Source: Doris montereyensis | Taxonomy: Eukaryota > Mollusca > Gastropoda > Nudibranchia > Dorididae | Direction of reading: 5' to 3' | Length of the DNA stretch: 64,000 nt | Assembly: GCA_037039925.1 (NCBI GenBank) | Contig: JAXRKP010000045.1 | Coordinates: 474,214-538,213 of the forward strand | The notes under the pieces: generated by a model | The model's database searches: none | What the model was told of the DNA's origin: nothing | The model's input: only the letters and a program-made list of their open reading frames with translations | Shown: positions 35,465-64,000 of the stretch, one piece after another | Position numbering within the stretch: the first letter of the stretch is position 1 | How the letters are laid out: every line of letters starts with the position of its first letter | Made by a program: the position numbers and the translations under genes

Positions 35465-35890
35465 TAATATGAAATAACTCGTTATACCGCATTTCGCCAA
35501 TGATTTGGTGTTAACATTCCTTAATAACCATTGTAAAATACAACTTGTTATACGGCCACTGTGCATCATGAGCCCCCTTCCCCGAAGTGATGCAAGCGGG
35601 TAGAATCTAATTTGGCTTGGCCAAAGATCACGGCATCAAACACACACCAAAGCATCAGTGCCCTGTGTGTGTTGTTTCATTCCCACATGCAATTCACCAC
35701 TTGTCTCTCGCTCTTTTTTTCCCTTCTTCCCCATTTGGCATCAGTAGTAAACGCAATTGCAGTCTACAGTACAAGCCCAATGATAAGGGTTCCTTAAAAC
35801 GGCTACCTTTTTTTACCAAGCTGTATTCCATTCATCCTGTCACAGCTTCATTCCTGAAGATAATCGGGATACTGTATGGCGACATACATT
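35465..35890 (+). repeat. Dispersed repeat E, copy 1
   Basis: Shares TTAATAACCATTGTAAAATA, CCAAAGATCACGGCATCAAA and TGTTTCATTCCCACATGCAA with 40245-40850. This copy lacks the SINE present in the other. Confidence 0.7.
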
Positions 35891-36407
35891 AAAAATAAGC
35901 CACCAGGGAGCTAATTTGTACATCACCCTTACACAGAAAATCTGACGAAGATTATTTCAGTCTAGACCCATATTTAATTCGGTCTGGAAAGAATTAAACA
36001 AAAAATTAAAATTGACCTCAAAGTAACAACTAAAGAATATAAATGTGACACAATTCTCAAAAGGTTGTTCTGCATTTGTTTCAGGCACCGTGACAATTAA
36101 AAAAAAAAAAACCCTTCATTTTCCTTTTTAAAAACGATGGTAATCTTAATCCAACTATCTGCTCATAAAGGTTTTATAATACTTATTGTTGAAATTTATC
36201 CAGATCATTTATTGCCTGTAAGACTGAGCCATTTCTTATATTATCTGTTCAACTGATCAAATTAACTCGAACTGGTCATAAAAGGTTGCCTGGACTAAAA
36301 CTGTGATGTGGGGAACTGGCTCTAATGCTAGTTTAGTCCTTTAATTCCCTTTGTGCAAAGTTTCCTAGTTTTCTGAAATCGGTCTATACCTTTTTAAGTC
36401 ACTGCAG

Positions 36408-36889
36408 TTTACGGAAGTTACTGTAAGCGCTCTTGTTTCATTAAGAGATGAAGACTGTACAGTGGCTTCTGATAAACATGCATTTTTATCCCTGTTTGAC
36501 AATTCTACCCTGTCAGAATACAAGTGTACTAGTGATGATCAAGATCCAGAAGATCTTCCTAGATCTAGAGATAATCAAAAAAGTGGTGTTGGCAAAGATA
36601 GATCTAGAAATTTCCAGAAACACCCAAAATGTATCATATTCAATAAATCATTGTAGAAAGAGTTCTTCATATACAGTTTTAAGGTCAATTGTCCTCTAAT
36701 GATCCTGGATGTAAAAATATTTTGGACCCAGTCTCAAGTGAGATAATGATACCCCAAAAATATGACAGAACAAACGTCACATTTGTATTTCGAACTCAGA
36801 CCAAGTCGTTAAATTTGATCTCACAGTTAAGAATTCTATCAGAGCTATCTCGAAATTCACATAATTTTAAAACTAATATGAGTTAAATG
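36408..36889 (+). CDS. Unassigned coding-like segment; possible terminal exon
   Basis: After CACTGCAG, one frame stays open for 82 codons to TAG at 36654-36656. Its composition is protein-like: FTEVTVSALVSLRDEDC, then a charged stretch DDQDPEDLPRSRD and KDRSRNFQKHPKC. A second frame, 36689-36886, is similarly polar (NDPGCKNILDPVSSEIM...). No family is recognised. It could be a distal exon of the ZCWPW-like gene (donor at 28153), part of a separate gene, or a decayed copy. Phase fits exon 10 only if that exon carries one more missing base. Confidence 0.25.
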
Positions 36890-37540
36890 TTTGACCAAAT
36901 AAAGTCCTCTAAATCCTGCAGAGAATGGATGACATCTAAAACAGCTACCTTTTGAGAATTAGTCAAATAATTTTTTTTTTAAAGAAACTTTTTTACAGGT
37001 AATTAATACAGAATAACATGGAATGCTCATTGTGCATTTTTATCAAATCTGTACAAAATACAACTTCTTTAGCTCTTTGATCATTGGACTTAAAATGAAT
37101 AAAGCATAATAAAAACGTCTGAGTCAATAAAGAAATTTTGACAAAACATTGAAACTTCATAATTAAAAAAACGACAACTGAATAATGCAGACTACAGACA
37201 TAATAAATGAAACATGGGAACGGAGAGAAGAAAGTAGACTGGATGAATGAAGGGAAAGTGATACAATGTGAAGAAACAGTGAGGGAAATGAAGGAAATTT
37301 TATAAAACAAAACAAAACAAAGGACTTGATGACTGCAATGACATAACAAATATATTATCAAATCAGAATGAACAAATGTTGCCTGAAAATGAAGAATGAA
37401 GACTGAATGAATAAAACAAACCCAACAACAACAAAGCAGGACTTGCTGGACATACAAGAATGACTAAATTATATTAACATGACTTTTCAGTGTCATCATG
37501 ATAATGATACAACTTATATATTGTACATATCTTTGTACAG

Positions 37541-37591
<51 letters not shown>

Positions 37592-38611
37592 GCAAACTTT
37601 ATTAAAACTAAGCCTGTCATGAATTTCTTCTAGAAAAAAGCTGTCTGGTATTGTATTGTGTGTTGTGGGCATGAAAAAATAAAACGCAGGCTAGCATTTG
37701 CACAATGCTTTATTTTGCTACATGATTAGGTTGTATGTCAAATAATCTATTAAAACACACGGACATGATAACCATGCAAAGAAAAACTTTGACGATCACA
37801 ACGATATGGAAAAACTACTATTAGTACTATATTTCGTCATACTTGTCCAGATCTCAAATGTTTTATTTCTTTCGCTTTCTTCTTTTTCATGTAAAATAGA
37901 GATCAAAAGAAATATCCAAACTTTGTTTAAACATTTTAAAAAATATATTAAAAAATAATAATTCAAGATTATAATTTCTACAATATGAACTACTGTCCAA
38001 AATAGTTCAAGAGCATGAGACGTTGGTTTTCTGCAAGACTCATAAAAATGTGTTTTTGTGAATGCAGTAAGCCTACATTTTTCAATTTGACTTGCCTGAT
38101 AAAAGATTGCAAGCAGAAATATTAAAAGTGAGATGCACAACCTTAAAATGAATTTAAATCACAAACTCGAAAGCAACCAAACCATCACTTTCTTTTTCTC
38201 TCCCTCAGTTCATGTCACATAGATTGTGTTAAATAATTAGCAGTGCCTCTTCCTTACTCATTACCATTTATCGGTTTCTATGATGTCTTTAAGCGTCCAT
38301 GTCAGGAAGTAAAGTGTGCGACATTGAAAAAGCTTCTTGAAAAGCCTGCAAACCTTTAAGTTGCAATGGTCTCCGTCTAAAAATAGGCTGCGGCCTTAAC
38401 AGGCTGGTTTGCCTTAGAGGCCACTTTTTGAGTGTAACAGATTTTTCCTTCTTCAATTACCCCCTATAAGAGGCTGCTTCTCTACTCGTCCCAACTGACC
38501 AAGTGCCAGGCTCTTTGATGTTGATGCCAGACACCCACCAGATGAATGAGGCCATTGACACCTAAAGTTTGCTTTGGCTTGCTACACTTGCTTGGTTTTT
38601 TTCTCTCCTTG

Positions 38612-38735
38612 CATTGAAATTCACCCCATCCACCATTGCGGTGATCTCAGGGTGAATTAAGAGGAACCAGCAAGATGAAAGATAAGTGAAAAGAAGGAAA
38701 GGGAAGAAATAGGACCTACTAGGAGCGCCTGCCAA
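38612..38735 (+). repeat. Family D repeat
   Basis: Core GGTGATCTCAGGGTGAATTA, AGCAAGATGAAAGATAAGTG and TAGGAGCGCCTGCCAATCGC. Other copies lie at 40895, 47000, 47500, 52785, 56430 and 60178 (+), and at 27284 and 32235 (-). Confidence 0.7.
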
Positions 38736-40244
38736 TCGCTACACTTACAGACTGGTCGTCACGGTTTGAACATCTTGACCATAGGCGATGCGAACGAGAA
38801 TAATTTTTTCACTGATAAAGGAATGAGAGTGAATTGAAATCAAAGAAGAATGCTTGATACAACACCTAACTACGTTTGTGAAATTATAAAGAAATGCAGA
38901 GCTTTGTTCTTCCTCCTCTTCCTTATACCTTCTCCTTCCTCCTATTTCAATCTGAGCTGTAGGCCTAAATAAGATCTGACCGATAAACATAACCTAATGA
39001 TTATCTGGGTTACATGCCATCTATTGGCTACGAGAGTGTCCGGGTAAGAGGTCATCTTTTGTTGTCTCCAGAGGACCAGCCTCTTAGGTGGAGAGCACTA
39101 TACTATAAAATCAGACACACACACACACACACACAAATAATTCACATAAGAAGCTCGTCAAGGCAGCAAGAAATAAATTAAATGCATGAGTCAAGTGAAC
39201 ATATACATATGAACAGCAATGTTGTTATGAGAAAGTGACAACAAGCCTACACTAACTGCGCATGGCATAAGTAAGCATTGTGTATAGAATGAATATCAAC
39301 CTCCAATGAGTTTTCTGTCCGTAAATTCGAAGATTGAAGAAAGCATTCAAAGATACTTGTACAGAGGTGGGACAAAGTGAAGAGCATATTGCCACAGTGC
39401 AAAGTACATGAGCGCGCGCATGTGAGGGTGAGTTTCAAATTAGCACTGCAGACTCCGAGGCTAGCAAAACGAAATCCTGGACTTCAGATGGTCGAATTCG
39501 AGAATATGCAGTCTAACTTTCACCCCTGGCCTATGTCTGTTCTGAGACTAAGAGTGGTAAACAAATCACCGTCTACATGACATACCATTTTAACTTGAAA
39601 CTTTTGAATTTTTGGCTATTTTAGTATGACTTTATGAGATCTATAAGATGTCTTAACGGTTTTACAAAATATGTAGTAGATTCTGACATATTGCATAACC
39701 GGTTTTTGTTCAAACCTCTGTTACGATAATTTCTTCGCTGGCTTTACGGTCAATTTTCGCGGTTACCTGGATTTGGCGATGAAATGGTTTGTCATGCAGG
39801 CCACGAAATAACAAGCTCCATTTTATAAAAATAAACAAAATCATAATAATAATGAAACAACTATGACTAGCTATTGTCTAGGACAAAAAAATTCTGCTCC
39901 TGAATGCCCCACTCTAAAGATGATATGAAATAGGTCAATGGAATTAAAATTGAAGATTTTAAAAGGTGTCAAAATGATCAAGTTCTTTTTCTGGTCATTC
40001 CACGCAACAACACACACACACACACAATTGTTTTGAACAGCAAGACACTTTAGATTGAGATGGGAAGCATCATTTACAACATAAAAGAGGACACCGGGTT
40101 CATATGTATTTCAAAGACATCCCGAAAAGGAAAGCAACACAAACCCCTACACTTAAAACCTAGCTATACCACTTCCAGTTATACCACCATTGTCATTATC
40201 CGCCAGGTTTTCATGTTTGTATGGATCGGACAGTAAACAAAAAT

Positions 40245-40850
40245 AATGAAATAACTCATTATACACCTTTCTGCCAATTAATTAAGTTCCTTAATAACTA
40301 TTGTAAAATACAATTTGTTATATGCCACCAAGCATCACCACCCCCTTCCCCCGTATTGATGCAAATCTAGTAGAATCCAGTTTAGCTTGGTCAAAGATCA
40401 CAGAATCAAATACACACAAAAGCATCACAGTCCTATGTGTGATGTTTCATCCCCACATGAGAGGACTTTGTAGTCTAGAGGTAAGGTGTTGGCGTCTCAA
40501 CCTGAAGGTTGTAGGTTCAAGACCCGCTGGTTGAATAGTTTTCTCCAAGTTCTTTTCTGGTAAAACCTATCCCCCTGGTCCAGGTAGGTAGATCGACACC
40601 TAGTGCCATCAGAGACGGACAATAGAAAGGAGGTCCCATGTGTAGATCACAACACCGTGAGCACGTTAAAGATCCCTTGGTTGTTTACAGGGCAGTCTGG
40701 GCAAACTTTAAAACAAAAAATACTAACAGAAACTCGGAGATCACCTTTGCTGTGGATGTGGGTAAAATCAAATCGAATCATCCGAACGTGCAATTCACTG
40801 CTTCACTCCCATTCTACATATTTCTGGGCAAATGGAACACAGACGGATGT
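40245..40850 (+). repeat. Dispersed repeat E, copy 2, split by a SINE
   Basis: 40245-40456 and 40790-40850 align with 35465-35720. The gap is a family B SINE. Confidence 0.65.
40459..40790 (+). mobile_element. SINE family B copy
   Basis: The head GTAGTCTAGAGGTAAGGTGT, box B AGGTTCAAGACC and the body CCTATCCCCCTGGTCCAGGT, ACGTTAAAGATCCCTTGG match the copy at 18728. Confidence 0.82.
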
Positions 40851-40894
40851 GTAGTGTGTTGTCAGGCCTACCTACTACTACAACTACTTTATTT

Positions 40895-41025
40895 CATTAA
40901 AGTTTCCACCTTGACCACTTGAAGTGATCTTACAGTGATTTCAGAGGAGACAACAAAATGAAAGGTAAGTGGAAAAGCGACAGGAAAAAGGTAGGAACTA
41001 CTAACAGCGCCCGCAAACTGTCCAT
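40895..41025 (+). repeat. Family D repeat
   Basis: Shares TGAAAGGTAAGTGGAAAAG and AACAGCGCCCGCAAACTG with family D. Confidence 0.6.
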
Positions 41026-41030
41026 ACTAC

Positions 41031-41110
41031 TACTGTTACTATTACTACTTTACTACCATTACTACTACTACTACTACAGCTGCTGCTGTTACTACTACTA
41101 CTACTACTAC
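41031..41110. repeat. (CTA)n microsatellite
   Basis: About 80 bp of CTA/ACT units with CTG variants. Confidence 0.9.
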
Positions 41111-42156
41111 ATTGTACAACAGTAGCATTTTCACATATAGTGGGCCTATATTGTATTGTCAGATTTAACATTTCCTCAATTCTTGTGGATCTAGATGTAG
41201 CTTATTTTACATCAACATTGATTATCTCCCTTGATGTAATAATGGCTAAAAGCATTTTTGTTATAACACCATTCCCTTTAACGCCAAGTTAACGCTGGCA
41301 CAACAGTTGGTGGTATAACGAAGTTTAGATGTATTTAAAAGAGCATAGTTGAAGAGATGAAAGGAGAGAGAGGGGTAGAGACAAAGAATAACATTAAGAG
41401 AAAGACAATGCACACAGACTGACAGTAGTGACAGACTGACAGCCAGATAGAAGTGGAAAAACAAGGTGTGGCACAGAGAAAACAACAACAAAAGAAAAGT
41501 TCATCTACAAGCTACAAGCATTCAAATAAAACAGTGAAAGATTCATGCTTGCCTGCAGGAGAAACGATAGACTAAAACAAGATGGTGAAAGCACGCAATT
41601 TGCAAACACAACCTTCATCCCCTTCCCAGCTTAACTTTCATGCTTAGATCATACAAGTAGTAATCAGGAAGCCTTTGAAAAACAGTGCATGAAACATGTT
41701 TACAAATTGATAACAAGGTAAGATTATTTCATTTACATTTGCATTAAACGTAACAAAAAAGTATGAGAAAACATGAGAGTATGGAATATCAGTAGCCCTA
41801 CCAAAGGTGCAAATATAAAAAATCTCTTAACAAGCATTTTCCTTTCTGGGAAGACACTATATTCAAAGGGACTTCTTCAGGCATCCTTATGTCTATTTAT
41901 CACTGGTGGCATCAAATTTGATTTTACCACTTTAGTGTCTGACAAACTGAGCAAATTTGATTTTTTTTCACAAAGTTTTGTATTCCATTACTTTAGATCA
42001 TTTAACTGATATCATTGGAAAATGAGTCAGTGGCACTCTTTGAACATCTTCAAAGACAGTTGGCTACAGTGTACTACAACCAAACTTAAAATCTCAAGAA
42101 AGCTGTAGAACTCTGATTTGACATGTGTGTCACGTTGATAGCTTTTATAGGAACAC

Positions 42157-42213
<57 letters not shown>

Positions 42214-42290
42214 ATGTACAAAGAAATTCCCCCACATACTAACATACACACACACATATACACACACATGCAAAAACTGCACTACACCCT

Positions 42291-63127
<20,837 letters not shown>

Positions 63128-63276
63128 CTGGAATGAAACACAATGACACGTTAGGTACAAAGTTAGAATTTTCGGTGATTTTGAACCAGTAAATGAATAT
63201 AATTTTAAAATAAAATATTAACCTCAATAGATACATCTCTTTTACTCTTAATAATGTCAGGTTCCTCTTCGTTTGG

Positions 63277-63570
63277 GTTGCGTCGGTGGGCCAAGTAGTT
63301 AGGCAACCAGATTTGGTACCACGAGGCAAGGAAATTCAAACCCCAGCAGAGCTAGTTCCAACGTTGTGTTCCTTGAAAAGACATTTAACATGCATTCCCC
63401 ACTCGACCCAGGTGCAAATGGGTACAAGCATTAGCTTGGGAGTAAAATCCTGTGTCAGACTAGTATCCTGTCCAGGAGGTGATTAGTATCATCATTTCCC
63501 TTCACGCGACAGAAACCAAGATACGCTCCAGCTCTATGGGCTGTTATGGCCTTGAAGGAACTTTACTTAC
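63277..63570 (+). mobile_element. SINE family A copy near the window edge
   Basis: GCGTCGGTGGGCCAAGTAG, the body TTGTGTTCCTTGAAAAGACA and the 3' end CCTTGAAGGAACTTTACTTA. The 8-bp word CCTCTTCG lies at 63264-63271 and 63571-63578, a possible target duplication. Confidence 0.8.
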
Positions 63571-64000
63571 CCTCTTCGCTTCCCTCTCCCAGAAATCTAA
63601 GTCATGCAACCAGTCAACGTCTTTAACTTTTGAGTTAGAAATGACAGAAGAGGCTTCCTTCAAAGCCATATACATTATAAGTAATCTTGAGAGTTAACTT
63701 TAACAAATCAGAGCTATTGCATTTATCATTCAAGCAGTTAATATATCTTATTGCCATCTCTGTCAAATTATTTAAGCCTTGATGAAACAGAAAATCTTAC
63801 TGTATCAAATGAAAGTTCAAAAGCTAAAGCGAAATTACTGCCCTTGCAACTCTCAAACCATAATACCTTCTTTCGGTTGAATATGGTAAGAATTAGAAAA
63901 CAAATATGGATTCAACAGACACACATTAGCAGCATATACAACGACTACAGTGAAGTTGGGTTAGAAACATAAAGGAAAAGAAGAAGAAGAAGAAGAAGAC

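Larger units (their letters stand above)
36900..42290. other. Intergenic/3' region between the two genes; repeats only
   Basis: It contains (AT)n at 37543-37589, (AC)n at 39111-39136, a family D copy (38612-38735), repeat E with a SINE (40245-40850), a (CTA)n tract (41031-41110) and (AT)n at 42160-42206. The SCAP 3' UTR must begin below 42291, but its end was not placed. Confidence 0.5.

Noticed and set aside
35214..35561. Short element with CAGTGGCC/GGCCACTG ends
   Set aside because: Repeat E homology runs straight through the supposed right end and no TA follows it. The 8-bp inverted ends are likely chance.
63229..63281. Candidate SCAP exon ending ...KRDVSIE before LSDLQRQ
   Set aside because: SCAP needs a hydrophobic SSD helix before this point. 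The donor is weak and the segment is acidic and next to a SINE.

Overview
The window is nuclear DNA of an animal, most likely an invertebrate and possibly a mollusc. The evidence is AT-rich sequence, genes split into short exons by large introns, GT-AG splice sites, many tRNA-derived SINEs, cut-and-paste transposon remnants and long microsatellites. The mollusc call rests on overall repeat character and is weak. No prokaryotic features were seen.

Two protein genes are recognisable, arranged tail to tail. On the + strand, about 7.76-28.16 kb, a ten-exon gene encodes a CW zinc finger followed by a PWWP domain. This matches the ZCWPW family of histone-methylation readers, with ZCWPW1 the best fit by length. 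On the - strand, about 63.1 down to 42.29 kb, some fifteen to sixteen exons encode the C-terminal part of SCAP, the ER-membrane sterol sensor and SREBP escort. The part seen runs from the COPII sorting motif after the sterol-sensing domain, through the luminal loop and last membrane segment, to the WD40 propeller and stop codon. The sterol-sensing domain and N-terminus must lie beyond 64 kb.

Several exons of both genes show clear homology in two frames with one base missing between them, mostly at short homopolymers. Because this affects two independent, otherwise well-conserved genes, consensus indel errors in the assembly are more likely than two pseudogenes.

The rest is intronic and intergenic repeat. 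It includes three SINE families (A, B, C), a short dispersed repeat (D), pogo/Tigger-like elements with TA target duplications, a TTAA-flanked piggyBac-like element, a 0.29-kb MITE in three copies, two LINE reverse-transcriptase remnants, minisatellites next to SCAP exons, and (TA)n, (GA)n and (TTA)n arrays. Two structures stand out. One is a nested stack at 20.3-23.9 kb, where related copies preserve the empty site for both inner insertions. The other is a 150-bp inverted repeat at 31.58-31.73 kb whose loop carries a hammerhead-ribozyme-like core. The stretch 36.9-42.29 kb contains only repeats and no recognised gene.
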